Assembly: GCA_006228005.1 (NCBI GenBank)
Contig: VDHG01000037.1
Coordinates: 34,840 to 98,839 of the forward strand
Direction: 5' to 3'
From: Testudinibacter crocodili
Lineage (GTDB): Bacteria > Pseudomonadota > Gammaproteobacteria > Enterobacterales > Pasteurellaceae
DNA length: 64,000 nt
In this document: piece by piece, positions 18,290-27,891 of the stretch
How positions within the stretch are numbered: the first letter of the stretch is position 1
Layout of the letters: every line of letters begins with the position of its first letter
Translations under genes and position numbers: made by a program
Notes under the pieces: model-generated
Seen by the model: only the letters and a program-made list of their open reading frames with translations
What the model was told of the DNA's origin: nothing
Databases searched by the model: none

Positions 18290-19165
18290 TCAATAGTGAA
18301 TTTTCTTTTCTAAAAAACGGAACTGTACCACCGTCAGCAACATCACAAATACCATCAACAACACCGATTGTGCCGAACTACCGCCCAAATCTGCGCCAAG
18401 AAAGCCATCCTGATAGATTTTATACACTAAGGTTGAGGTTTCACCGCTTGGGCGACCGCGAGTCAAGGTGTCGATGATGCCGAAGGTTTCAAAAAAGGCG
18501 TAAGTAATGTTGATCACCAGTAAGAAAAACGTGGTCGGCGCCAGCAATGGAAAAGTGATCGTCCAAAAGCGCTTAGTACGACTTTTACAATCAATTGCCG
18601 CGGCTTCCTTCACCGAGTGCGGTATGCCCTGTAAACCCGCAATAAAATAAACAAAATTGACGCTGACCTGCTTCCAAACGGATACCAGCACCAACGCTAA
18701 CGTCGCATCAAATGAATCCAATTTATGATCAAAATGCCATATCTGGTTAAACAGTTGGTACAGTGGCCCAACATGGGAATCAAACAGAAAAACTGCCAGC
18801 AAGCCCGCCACCGCAGGCGCAATCGCATAGGGCCAGATAATCAGGGTGTTATAACTGTTTTTGGCGCGAATCACTTGGTCGGCTTTCACCGCCAGCAGCA
18901 AAGCAAGCGCCAGTGAGAAAAAGGTGACTAACAGCGAAAACAGCAAGGTAAAGCGGAACGATTTGAAATAATTGGGATTTTTCAGCACGTCAATGTAGTT
19001 CTGTAAACCGACAAACGTCGAACTGAACCCGAACGGATCTTGTAAATAAAAGCTCATATTGACCGATTGCACTGCTGGCCAGACGAAAAATACGGCGATA
19101 ATCAGTAGTTGCGGCGCAATAAAAAAATAGGGTAAAGCAGAGTGTTTAAAGGTTCTTTTATTCAT
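18290..19165 (-). CDS. ugpA: sn-glycerol-3-phosphate ABC transporter, permease
   Basis: The product has 291 residues from the ATG at 19165 (MNKRTFKHSALPYF); an upstream ATG would add seven residues. It has six predicted membrane helices, and the EAA loop is in VKEAAAIDCKSRTKRFWTIT, with Cys-Lys-Ser where many permeases have Asp-Gly-Ala. Matches UgpA in length (E. coli 295). It partners UgpE in the inner membrane. Confidence 0.92.
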   Translation of the reverse strand: MNKRTFKHSALPYFFIAPQLLIIAVFFVWPAVQSVNMSFYLQDPFGFSSTFVGLQNYIDVLKNPNYFKSFRFTLLFSLLVTFFSLALALLLAVKADQVIRAKNSYNTLIIWPYAIAPAVAGLLAVFLFDSHVGPLYQLFNQIWHFDHKLDSFDATLALVLVSVWKQVSVNFVYFIAGLQGIPHSVKEAAAIDCKSRTKRFWTITFPLLAPTTFFLLVINITYAFFETFGIIDTLTRGRPSGETSTLVYKIYQDGFLGADLGGSSAQSVLLMVFVMLLTVVQFRFLEKKIHY

Positions 19166-19189
19166 ATTCTGGTCCCAAAATAACAAGAA

Positions 19190-19222
19190 CCGAGGTAGTT
19201 AGCGTTGTCGGCACTACCTCGG
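19190..19222 (-). terminator. Intercistronic hairpin between ugpB and ugpA
   Basis: CCGAGGTAGT and ACTACCTCGG form a perfect 10-bp stem with a 13-base loop between ugpB and ugpA, without a T-run. Such hairpins typically protect the upstream binding-protein message and lower expression of the downstream permease genes. Confidence 0.7.
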
Positions 19223-19241
19223 CTTAAAACCGCACTTGAAC

Positions 19242-20543
19242 TTATTTCACCGTCTGCGCAAAACGCGACAGCAACTGATTACCGTCTTTTTCAATCACGC
19301 TCAACGCCTGATCAACCGTAGTTGCCCCTGTGAAGACTTTGGTTACTTCACTGCGGATCACTTCACGAATTTGTGGATAGAAGCCCAAACGGTAGCCCTT
19401 GGTCCACTCGCCGCTCGGCAGATTTAACTGCAAAATACCCGTTTCTGCCGCTGGTTCCTGCTGATAATAGCCTTCCGCTTTCACTTTTTCATAAGCGGCA
19501 GTGGTAATTGGCACATAACCGGTCTCTTTATGCCAGTCCGCCTGTGTTTGCGGCAAACTCAAGAATTTAAAGAAATCGGTGGTACAAGCATTTTGCTCTT
19601 GGGCTTTGCCTGCAAACGCAAACAATGCCGCACCGCCGATAAAGGTGTGATATTCCTGACCTTTGGTGATCGAATCCCAATACGGCAGGTAGGTCGTGCC
19701 AAATTCAAAATCCGCTTGTGATTTGATTCCGCCGAAAGAACCGCTGGAGCCTAGCCACATCGCCACTTCACCTTTCTCAAACGGGGTTTGGTTATCGCCC
19801 CAGCCTTCGCCGTAGTAGCCATAGTAGCCTTTGTCTTTCCACTCTTTGAATTTGCTTAATTGCATTTTCATTTCAGGATTGTGGTAATTCAATTTGCTTG
19901 CCGGACCGTCGAAACCGTTATTCAAATCCGCTAATGGCAGATTGTTACGTGAATGGAAACTTTCAAACAAAATCCACGGCGAATGGGATTGCGAAAGTGC
20001 GGTATAACCCGCTTGTTTTAACTTCTCGGCAATCGCTTCAAACGCTTCCCAAGTTTTTGGCGGCTGCACCCCGGCTTTTTCCAATGCAGCTTTGTTGTAA
20101 TACAAAATTGCTGCCGAAGAATTGAACGGCATACCGATCATTTTGCCCTGACTGTCGGCATAGAAATTACGCACGCCCGGCAGATAATCGTTTTTATCAA
20201 ATTCAACGCCGCTTTCAGCAAACAGATCCGCCACCGGAATCAAAGCTCCTTTAGCATTGATGATTGTTGCAGAACCGGCATCATAAACTTGAATGATATT
20301 CGGCGCTTGTTTGGCACGGAAGGCGGCGATACCTGCGGTTAAAAGTTCTTCGTAGCTGCCTTTATAAATCGGATCGATTTTGCACTGGTTTTGTGAAGCA
20401 TTGTAGCCTGCCGCCATCTTATTGACCGTTTCCCCCAGCTGTCCACCCATGGCGTGCCACCAAGTGACATTCGTAGCTGCGCTAGCAGAAAAAGAGACGG
20501 TTGCGCTGGCAAGTGCGGTAAGCAAAATTGACTTTTTTAACAT
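19242..20543 (-). CDS. ugpB: sn-glycerol-3-phosphate ABC transporter, periplasmic binding protein
   Basis: The product has 433 residues (E. coli 438). A Sec signal peptide MLKKSILLTALASATVSFSA is followed by SAATNVTWWHAMGG, the conserved mature start. QVYDAGSATIINA and the MWLGSSGSFGG ligand-loop region are also typical of UgpB. It binds glycerol-3-phosphate and glycerophosphocholine-type diesters in the periplasm. The ATG at 20543 is chosen because AAAGGATT precedes it at good spacing; a more upstream ATG would spoil the signal peptide. First gene of the ugp operon. Confidence 0.94.
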   Translation of the reverse strand: MLKKSILLTALASATVSFSASAATNVTWWHAMGGQLGETVNKMAAGYNASQNQCKIDPIYKGSYEELLTAGIAAFRAKQAPNIIQVYDAGSATIINAKGALIPVADLFAESGVEFDKNDYLPGVRNFYADSQGKMIGMPFNSSAAILYYNKAALEKAGVQPPKTWEAFEAIAEKLKQAGYTALSQSHSPWILFESFHSRNNLPLADLNNGFDGPASKLNYHNPEMKMQLSKFKEWKDKGYYGYYGEGWGDNQTPFEKGEVAMWLGSSGSFGGIKSQADFEFGTTYLPYWDSITKGQEYHTFIGGAALFAFAGKAQEQNACTTDFFKFLSLPQTQADWHKETGYVPITTAAYEKVKAEGYYQQEPAAETGILQLNLPSGEWTKGYRLGFYPQIREVIRSEVTKVFTGATTVDQALSVIEKDGNQLLSRFAQTVK

Positions 20544-20885
20544 AAACAATCCTTTTATGAATGGTATGCGAAATAACATTGACTCAACATTGAGCGAGGT
20601 TACTCTAACAAAGAATTGTTACATTTTTATGACTGTTAAAATTTGGCTAACCGCATACCATCTGCATAATTTAGGGCAAAATTACATATCATCACATCTA
20701 GCAACATATAAATGCATATTAATAAATATATTAAAATATCTTGTGATAATGTCTCACCGATCACAATAAATCTTCAGGCATATCGATACATATTAATGAA
20801 TATCTTAAAATACTTTGCTACTATGACGTGGATCATTAATTAAGCTAAAATACATACCTTAAAATATTTAAGGCAGGATTATTCT
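20544..20885. other. AT-rich divergent region between ugpB and the AAA ATPase, with direct repeats
   Basis: This 342-base gap has no gene. A weak PhoB-box-like pair (ATGACTG at 20629-20635 and TGTTACA around 20617-20623, reading toward ugpB) lies in the ugpB promoter region. Closer to the ATPase, two 40-base imperfect direct repeats start at 20712 and 20786 (74 bases apart), each with a CATATTAAT core and ending in a -10-like TGTGATAATG or TGCTACTATG; a third partial copy (ACCTTAAAATATTTAA) follows near 20855. They may be tandem promoters or regulator sites for the ATPase gene. Confidence 0.5.
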
Positions 20886-22082
20886 ATGGATGCAATCAAA
20901 AATCCTTTTGTTCCTGGCGCAGGCACATCACCGCCAGAACTTGCAGGACGTGAAGCCATTATTGAAACGGCAACCGTCAGTATCAAACGGGCAAGTTTGG
21001 GCAATCAAAGCCGATCGCAAATGCTACTGGGGTTGCGTGGTGTAGGGAAAACGGTATTACTTAACCATTTAGATGATATTGCACAACAAAACCAGCACAT
21101 TACCAGCTTTATTGAAGCCAATGAAAATATTAATTTAATTGAAGTGCTTCAATCTGAAATCCAACAAGTTCTGAAGAAGTTATCCCGAATTGAAGCAATT
21201 AAAGACAAAGCCATGCGTGGCTTTTCCGTGCTTAAATCATTTTTATCGAATTTTAATTTTGAAATTAGTGGGATCTCTATTGAAATCGAACCAGAACTAG
21301 GCAGTGCCGACAGCGGCAAACTGGAATCCGATCTTTCTGAACTTTTTGTCGTCCTTGGAGAGTTGGCAAAAGAAGGCAAAAAACCATGGACTATTCTGAT
21401 TGATGAAGTGCAATACCTGAACAAAACTGATTTAGCGGCGTTTATTGTTGCACTACATAAATGTAATCAAAAAAATCTACCGATTTTATTTTTTGGTGCC
21501 GGACTACCACAAGTTGCCGCAATGTCTGGCGATGCAAAATCTTATGCTGAACGACTGTTTAGTTACCCTTCTATCGGTGCATTAACCGAAGCCGAAGCCG
21601 CTAAAGCGATCAAAAATCCGATTGAACATTTGGGTGAATCCATTTCCGATAAAGCATTAGCTTTGATTTATCAAAAAACAAAAGGCTATCCTTATTTCCT
21701 GCAAGAGTGGGGTTCACAAGTTTGGGATCATGCTATTAGCGGTTCAACAATCTCAAAAACTGATGTTATCAATGCATCGCAACAGGTTTTTGATCATTTA
21801 GATCACGGTTTTTTTAGTGTCCGTTTGGATCGATTAACGAATGCTGAACGAGATTATGTAATTGCGATGGCATCATTAGGCAATGGCCCTTACAAAACAC
21901 CTGAAATTGCCGCTATTCTCGGCAAGAAAAATTCTGCATTGAGCAATGTAAGACAGGGTATTATTAATAAAGGGATGATTTACAGTCCAACTTATGGCGA
22001 GTTACATTTTACTGTCCCATTGTTTGACGATTTTTTAAGACGAACTTTTGTACAACACCATTTTATTCAAAGAACAATATAA
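20886..22082 (+). CDS. Orphan AAA ATPase (ATPase_2/AAA_16 type)
   Basis: The product has 398 residues. After the characteristic NPFVPGAGTSPPELAGR opening, Walker A GLRGVGKT is at residues 49-56, Walker B TILIDEVQ at 169-176, and a sensor-like strand LPILFFGAGLP follows near 197. The C-terminal third (from about 300) looks like a winged helix (TPEIAAILGKKNSALSNVRQ, then a beta wing ending LHFTVPLFDDFLRR). This is the Orc1/Cdc6-like group of bacterial ATPases of unknown function; many members occur alone or next to mobile genes. The ribosome site is AAGGCAGGATT. It ends 16 bases before the tamA start and may be cotranscribed with tamAB. It contains no uptake signal. Confidence 0.75.
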   Translation: MDAIKNPFVPGAGTSPPELAGREAIIETATVSIKRASLGNQSRSQMLLGLRGVGKTVLLNHLDDIAQQNQHITSFIEANENINLIEVLQSEIQQVLKKLSRIEAIKDKAMRGFSVLKSFLSNFNFEISGISIEIEPELGSADSGKLESDLSELFVVLGELAKEGKKPWTILIDEVQYLNKTDLAAFIVALHKCNQKNLPILFFGAGLPQVAAMSGDAKSYAERLFSYPSIGALTEAEAAKAIKNPIEHLGESISDKALALIYQKTKGYPYFLQEWGSQVWDHAISGSTISKTDVINASQQVFDHLDHGFFSVRLDRLTNAERDYVIAMASLGNGPYKTPEIAAILGKKNSALSNVRQGIINKGMIYSPTYGELHFTVPLFDDFLRRTFVQHHFIQRTI

Positions 22083-22098
22083 CCAATTTGGAGTTGCT

Positions 22099-23877
22099 GT
22101 GAAATTATTTAAACGTTTGTTATTCACCGGAAAGATCACCCGTTTGCTACTGCTTGGTTGCACTGTATTACTGCCAGCACTTCCCCTAAAAGCGCTGGCT
22201 CAAGGGCAAACCGTTTTACTACGGGTGCAAGGCATCGACAACCCAGAATTGAGCAAGAATGTTCGAATTTATCTATCGCAATTGAGTAATGATGAAGCCG
22301 ACGGTTCGGAACGTTATCAATATTTAGTGCGACAAACCATTGAAAATGCATTGCGGGCATTGGGCTATTTCAATAATCAGATTGAGTTTCAACTGCAACC
22401 ACGCCCAGCGCCAGCCAAAGATCTGCTGTTTGCCAACGTTACTTTGGCAAAACCGGTGAAAAATGCACAACCGGAAATCCAAATTTTAGGCGATGCCGCA
22501 CAGGATCCGGAATTTATCAAACTGAACCAAACCTTGCCCGCCGTGGGCTCGGTGCTGAATCAAGGCAGCTATGACGCCTACAAATCCGGTCTGCAAAATT
22601 TAGCTGCCAAACGGGGCTATTTTGATGCAGATTTTGTGTTGTCTCAGTTACTCGTCAGCCCCGACGAACACAAAGCAGTGTGGCATATCGTGTTCAACAG
22701 TGGTGAACGCTACCGCTACGGCGATATCAGTTTTTCCCATTCGCAAATTCGTGAAGATTATCTGCGTAACATGTTGTCAATTGAACGTGGTGAGCCTTAT
22801 CTGATTAATGATCTTTCCACCCTGACAGCCAACTACACCGCCAGCAATTGGTTCAGTTCGGTATTGCTGGAACCGCACTTGGATGCGGCTGCCAAGCAGG
22901 TTGATTTAGGCGTGCTGCTGCGTCCGAAAAAGAAAAACAGCATTGAATTGGGAATTGGTTATTCCACCGATGTGGGACCGCGTTTACAAATCGGCTGGAG
23001 CAAGCCTTGGATCAACAGCCGTGGTCACAGCTTCCGCAGTAACTTGTATCTGTCGGCACCACAACAAACGGTTGAAGCCACTTATCGCGTTCCACTGCTA
23101 TCCAACCCGATGAATTATTATTACGAGTTTTCCGGTGGTATGGAGCGAGAAAACAACAATGATACCAAATCCAGCACCATTACGCTCGCCGGTTTGCGCT
23201 ACTGGAATCACAGCAGCGGTTGGCAATATTTCGCTGGTCTGCGTGCTCGTTATGACGACTTCACCCAAGCGGATATTTCGCACAAAACCTTGTTGCTGTA
23301 CCCGACCGTCGGCTTCAACCGGACTCGACTGCGTGGCGGCATGTTCCCGACATGGGGTGATGCACAGAATCTGACCTTTAATATCGGGCGCAAAATGTGG
23401 GGCTCAGATGTGGACTTTTTCAGCGTGCGCGCCTCTTCTGCCTGGATCCGTACCTATCAGACCAACCACCGCTTCCTGACCCGCTTTGAAATCGGCTATC
23501 TGAATACCAATGAGTTGGAACGGATTCCACCGGCATTACGCTATTTTGCCGGCGGCGATCGCAGTATTCGTGGTTACGGCTATAAAAAAGTGTCGCCGAA
23601 AGATGAAGAAGGCAAGTTGATCGGCGCTTCACGCATGGCAATCGCCAATTTTGAATATCAATATCAAGTCTATTCCGACTGGTGGGCGGCGGTATTTTAT
23701 GACACCGGCTTGGCGGCGAATAGTTTCTCCAGCGCCGAACTGCGCTCCGGTGCCGGCGTTGGTGTACGCTGGGCATCACCGATCGGTGCGGTCAAATTTG
23801 ATATTGCGACCCCGATTCGTGATAAAGACAATAGCAAAAATATCCAATTTTACATCGGCTTAGGCACGGAGTTGTAA
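22099..23877 (+). CDS. tamA: Autotransporter assembly factor TamA (Omp85 family)
   Basis: The product has 592 residues (E. coli 577). A signal peptide (basic MKLFKRLLFTGKITR, hydrophobic LLLLGCTVLLPALPL, cleavage near ALA-QGQ) precedes three POTRA domains (to about 280) and an outer-membrane beta barrel with the Omp85 lid-lock segment FAGGDRSIRGYGYKK. The end, FYIGLGTEL, is a barrel strand. It inserts proteins such as autotransporters with TamB. The GTG at 22099 is preferred: TTGGAG lies six bases before it, and it puts the signal peptide at the N-terminus. An upstream ATG would overlap the ATPase gene. Confidence 0.93.
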   Translation: MKLFKRLLFTGKITRLLLLGCTVLLPALPLKALAQGQTVLLRVQGIDNPELSKNVRIYLSQLSNDEADGSERYQYLVRQTIENALRALGYFNNQIEFQLQPRPAPAKDLLFANVTLAKPVKNAQPEIQILGDAAQDPEFIKLNQTLPAVGSVLNQGSYDAYKSGLQNLAAKRGYFDADFVLSQLLVSPDEHKAVWHIVFNSGERYRYGDISFSHSQIREDYLRNMLSIERGEPYLINDLSTLTANYTASNWFSSVLLEPHLDAAAKQVDLGVLLRPKKKNSIELGIGYSTDVGPRLQIGWSKPWINSRGHSFRSNLYLSAPQQTVEATYRVPLLSNPMNYYYEFSGGMERENNNDTKSSTITLAGLRYWNHSSGWQYFAGLRARYDDFTQADISHKTLLLYPTVGFNRTRLRGGMFPTWGDAQNLTFNIGRKMWGSDVDFFSVRASSAWIRTYQTNHRFLTRFEIGYLNTNELERIPPALRYFAGGDRSIRGYGYKKVSPKDEEGKLIGASRMAIANFEYQYQVYSDWWAAVFYDTGLAANSFSSAELRSGAGVGVRWASPIGAVKFDIATPIRDKDNSKNIQFYIGLGTEL

Positions 23878-26800
23878 TGAACACAAAACATCACCCAACA
23901 CAACAGTCCGAACAACAACCAGATCAAACAATAGAAAAAACAGCCCCCGATCACGCTGAAACGACTAGTGCGCCAGCTAAACGCAAAAAGTGCGGTTGGC
24001 GCAAGTGGCTGTGTGCTATTCTCGGCTTATTGTTGGCTTTGGTGCTGGGATTAATGGCCTTATTGAGCAGCGGTTACGGTCAGCGTGGCTTGTTAAAACT
24101 GGCAGACAAGTGGCTGGACGAGCTGAAAATCGAACAAGTCAGCGGCAATTTAAGCGACGGCTTGCTGTTGCACAATCTGGGATATCACAGTCAAGGCATC
24201 TCAGTTTCGGTGGCGCAAGCACGTGCGCAGTTACAATTTTCTTGTTTGTGGCAACGCCGTTTGTGCATTGATGATGTCAGCCTGCAACAGGTCAATGTCG
24301 GGATCGATACCGCACTTTTACCACCGTCCGACGAGAGCCAGCCTGCGTCGAGTGAAATGCGACGTATCACGCTGCCGCTTGGGATTGAGGTGAACAATGT
24401 CAGCTTAAGTGAGGTCAACACCCAAGTTGACAATATGCACGTGGCGTTAAATCGCTTCCAAACCGCACTTTCGTTAAATAATCAACAGGGGCTGACTATT
24501 CAACCAACTGAAATTCAACAGTTGCTGGTCACGATGTCAGGAGACAAAACGCAACAAGCAACACATGAAACCACTCAAGCCGAAAACAGCACAGCACCGA
24601 TTGACTGGCAAGCGCTGCAACAGCAGCTGACAAAACCACTATTCGCTGAGCTTCAGCAGGTCATTCTGCCATTTGATATTCATCTGTTGGGGCTGCACGG
24701 TCGTGACTGGCACTATCTCGAACAGCGTGAAAACGGATTGAACATCGCCATTCCGACAGTCGATCTGTTGGCTGATGCCAGCGGCGAGCAAGTACAACTG
24801 CAACAACTGAAAATCAACAGTGATCTGCTCGACCTCAATGGGCAAGGCTCGATCACCTTGGCACAGGATTTTCCGCTGAATGTCCAAATTGATGCAGATA
24901 TTTATCCATTGCTGCAAAACGAAGTGTTGTTGCTGCCACAAAGTGCGGTCAAGCTGCGCTTAGACGGCGCATTAAAACAAACCACTGTATTACAGCTTGA
25001 AACCCAAGGGGCAGCCGATCTGCAACTCGACGGACAATTTCAACTGAATCAAGCGAACAATCCGTTTCAAATCCATCTAACTAGTCCGTTGTTGCGCTAT
25101 CCATTTACCGATGCCGAACAAACAACGGGCGCACCACCGCCGCAAGTGCGGTTACAAAATCTGGATTTACAGCTGCACGGCGATTTGGCGCAATACCACA
25201 TTGCATTATCCGGACAAGCTGACGGGCAAGATATTCCGCCAGCCAATCTCCAGTTGAACGCACAGGGTACGATTGCCGATCTTCAGATTCAACAACTGTT
25301 GGTCGAGGCTTTCAAAGGCAAGCTGGATCTGCAGGGTAACCTGGCATGGCGTAACGGCGTAACGTGGCAAAGTGCGGTCAAACTGGACGGCATTGATACT
25401 CGCGATTATCTGCCGGAATGGAAAGCGCTATTGAACGGCGGGCTGCAAACACAAGGTGCGGTCAACGGCGAACAGTGGCAAGTGCAGTTGAGCGATGTGG
25501 CAATTAACGGACGTTTGAATAATCAAACATTGCAATTGAGCGGCAACCTGCAAAGCCGTAACGAACAATTGCTGAATGCAGATCAACTGAAGTTGGTCTA
25601 TGGCAACAATACCATTCTGTTAAACGGTCATATTGACCAACAATCCAACCTACAAGCCGATATTGATGCGCCGAATCTGGCAGGGCTGTTGCCACAATTA
25701 TCGGCTTCGTTAAACGGTCGCATCAACGTTCAGGGCAGCGTGCAAAAACCGTCTGCGGATATTGATCTCATCAGCAAAAATATTGATTATCAGGACTTCC
25801 AACTGCGCAATTTGAGTGTCAAAGGCAAAATTGATATGGACGAAATAATTGCCGGTGCACTGTACCTCAATTTGAACTCGTTTCAATATGGCGACATCAA
25901 GCTGCAACAAACCAAATTGATTGCCGAAGGCAACGAAAAAAATCATAAGCTGAACCTGCGCACGGGCGGCGATCCGGTATCGGGTACCTTGAATATTTAC
26001 GGCAGTTTTGATCGCGCTAGCGAACTTTGGCAAGGTACTTTAAGCCAAATTCGCCTGAACTCACCGGTCGGTGACTGGCGCAATAACCAAAACCTGCAAC
26101 TCAGTTTTAATGCTGCCAAAACCGAAGCCGATATTTCTGCACACTGTTGGGTCAACCAACAAGCACAGCTCTGTTTTCCACAGCCGTTCAAAGCCGGCAT
26201 TCAGGGCGACATTCCGTTTGAGTTGAAACAGATCAATCTGGCGATGGTCAACAGTTTTTTAGAAAAAAACAGCCAAGCATCCGGCATCGTCAACGGCAAA
26301 GGCAGTGTCGCTTGGTACAGCGACAAACCGTTTCAATTGGCGCTGGCACTCGACAGCAACGAACTGGGCTTTAAACAGCGGATCGATTACCGCACTTTCC
26401 AAATTACGCTGAATAATTTGAATATCAATAGCCAAATTCAGGACAATAACCTGACCTTAAAGGCACAAACCGACATCAATCGACAAGGAAAATTGGTAAC
26501 CAATTTGACGATTGGCGATCTGGCGACAAGCCGTCAGTTGTCTGGCGACATTCAATTACAACGTTTCAATTTAAACCTGCTCAGCCAATTGTTAGCCAAA
26601 GGCGAGTCGATTAACGGCAATATTAACAGTAACTTAAAGCTGGGTGGCAATTTACAAGCGCCGTTACTGCACGGCAATTTTAATCTGGATTCACTACGCG
26701 CCAAAATGTATGCAATGCCGTTTGCTATCAGCGACGGGCAGCTTAACCTGACGTTTAATGGCACCAACTCAACCCTCAATGGCGTCATAAAAACGCCGGA

Positions 26801-27839
26801 TAGCCAATTAAATCTGACTGGCTCCGCTTCTTGGCGCTCGCTGGAGCAATGGCAAGCACAAATTGCCGCACAAGCCAATCGCTTCCGGCTCGATTTACCC
26901 GGAATCGCCAAAATTGATGTCAGCCCGAATGTGGAAGCCAAAGTCACACCACAGCTCTTAAGTCTGACTGGCAATGTTGATGTGCCTTGGGCGCGCATTG
27001 AAATCGAGGAACTGCCGGAAAGTGCGGTCGGCAACAGCAGTGATTTGGTGATTGTCGATAACAAAAATCGGGCAGCGATCCGTCAAGCGTTGCAAACATC
27101 AACCCTTCAGCAACAAAATGGCATGTTGATCTCCTCCAATATTATGCTGAATATCGGCAATGATGTATTGCTGGACGCCTACGGTTTGAAAGCCAACCTG
27201 AACGGAACGTTATCTGTGCGCCAAGAGAAAATGCTAGGGCTATACGGACAAGTGAATATTCAAAATGGGCGTTACGCCTCGTTCGGGCAAGATTTATTGA
27301 TACGGCGCGGACAAATCAGCTTTTCCGGCTTAGCATCACAACCGTTCCTCAATATCGAAGCCATTCGTAACCCAGAAGCGATGGAAAACAGCAAAGTCGT
27401 TGCCGGGATCAAAGTGACCGGTATCGCCGAACAACCGGATGTAGTCGTGTTCTCCGAACCGGGCATGTCGCAAGACGAAGCATTGTCATATCTCTTAACA
27501 GGGCGTGGCTTAAGCAGCAGCGGTGATTCAGCTTCCAGTGCCTCAATTGGCGCCGCCATGTTGGGCTTAGGGCTTGCCAAAAGCGGGAAACTGGTGGGTG
27601 GCATCGGCGAAGCCTTTGGCATCAGCGATTTATCCTTAGATACCGCCGGCATCGGCGACAGTTCGCAAGTGGTGGTCAGCGGTAATATAACCCCTCGCCT
27701 GCAAGTAAAATATGGTGTTGGTCTGTTTCAGCCATTGGCAGAGCTGACTTTACGTTATAAGATATTACCACAACTCTATTTACAATCGGTTTCAGGGGTG
27801 AACCAAGCATTTGATTTGCTGTACCAATTCGAATTTTAA
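23877..27839 (+). CDS. tamB: Translocation and assembly module subunit TamB
   Basis: The product has 1320 residues (E. coli 1259). An N-terminal cytoplasmic stretch rich in Gln/Glu (about 1-35) is followed by a single membrane anchor (LCAILGLLLALVLGLMALLS, about 46-65). The long periplasmic part is made of repeating amphipathic beta strands (AsmA/TamB type), and the C-terminal DUF490 domain (about 960-1320) has EALSYLLTGRGLSSSG and ends in a beta-signal-like LLYQFEF. It spans the periplasm to TamA and helps move proteins or lipids to the outer membrane. Its ATG shares an A with the tamA stop codon (TAATG), so translation is coupled. It carries many uptake signals. Confidence 0.94.
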   Translation: MNTKHHPTQQSEQQPDQTIEKTAPDHAETTSAPAKRKKCGWRKWLCAILGLLLALVLGLMALLSSGYGQRGLLKLADKWLDELKIEQVSGNLSDGLLLHNLGYHSQGISVSVAQARAQLQFSCLWQRRLCIDDVSLQQVNVGIDTALLPPSDESQPASSEMRRITLPLGIEVNNVSLSEVNTQVDNMHVALNRFQTALSLNNQQGLTIQPTEIQQLLVTMSGDKTQQATHETTQAENSTAPIDWQALQQQLTKPLFAELQQVILPFDIHLLGLHGRDWHYLEQRENGLNIAIPTVDLLADASGEQVQLQQLKINSDLLDLNGQGSITLAQDFPLNVQIDADIYPLLQNEVLLLPQSAVKLRLDGALKQTTVLQLETQGAADLQLDGQFQLNQANNPFQIHLTSPLLRYPFTDAEQTTGAPPPQVRLQNLDLQLHGDLAQYHIALSGQADGQDIPPANLQLNAQGTIADLQIQQLLVEAFKGKLDLQGNLAWRNGVTWQSAVKLDGIDTRDYLPEWKALLNGGLQTQGAVNGEQWQVQLSDVAINGRLNNQTLQLSGNLQSRNEQLLNADQLKLVYGNNTILLNGHIDQQSNLQADIDAPNLAGLLPQLSASLNGRINVQGSVQKPSADIDLISKNIDYQDFQLRNLSVKGKIDMDEIIAGALYLNLNSFQYGDIKLQQTKLIAEGNEKNHKLNLRTGGDPVSGTLNIYGSFDRASELWQGTLSQIRLNSPVGDWRNNQNLQLSFNAAKTEADISAHCWVNQQAQLCFPQPFKAGIQGDIPFELKQINLAMVNSFLEKNSQASGIVNGKGSVAWYSDKPFQLALALDSNELGFKQRIDYRTFQITLNNLNINSQIQDNNLTLKAQTDINRQGKLVTNLTIGDLATSRQLSGDIQLQRFNLNLLSQLLAKGESINGNINSNLKLGGNLQAPLLHGNFNLDSLRAKMYAMPFAISDGQLNLTFNGTNSTLNGVIKTPDSQLNLTGSASWRSLEQWQAQIAAQANRFRLDLPGIAKIDVSPNVEAKVTPQLLSLTGNVDVPWARIEIEELPESAVGNSSDLVIVDNKNRAAIRQALQTSTLQQQNGMLISSNIMLNIGNDVLLDAYGLKANLNGTLSVRQEKMLGLYGQVNIQNGRYASFGQDLLIRRGQISFSGLASQPFLNIEAIRNPEAMENSKVVAGIKVTGIAEQPDVVVFSEPGMSQDEALSYLLTGRGLSSSGDSASSASIGAAMLGLGLAKSGKLVGGIGEAFGISDLSLDTAGIGDSSQVVVSGNITPRLQVKYGVGLFQPLAELTLRYKILPQLYLQSVSGVNQAFDLLYQFEF

Positions 27840-27845
27840 AACTAA

Positions 27846-27861
27846 AGCGTGCTAACACGCT
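27846..27861 (+). other. Short hairpin between tamB and ppk
   Basis: AGCGTG, CTAA, CACGCT form a perfect 6-bp stem directly after the tamB stop codon, without a T-run. It may be a weak terminator or processing site. Confidence 0.35.
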
Positions 27862-27891
27862 GTATTATAAAAATAGTCAAAAGGAGAAAAC

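Noticed and set aside
23990..27652. Several open frames on both strands inside tamB
   Set aside because: They are shadows in a long gene with regular codon use; none has a start signal or recognisable domain.
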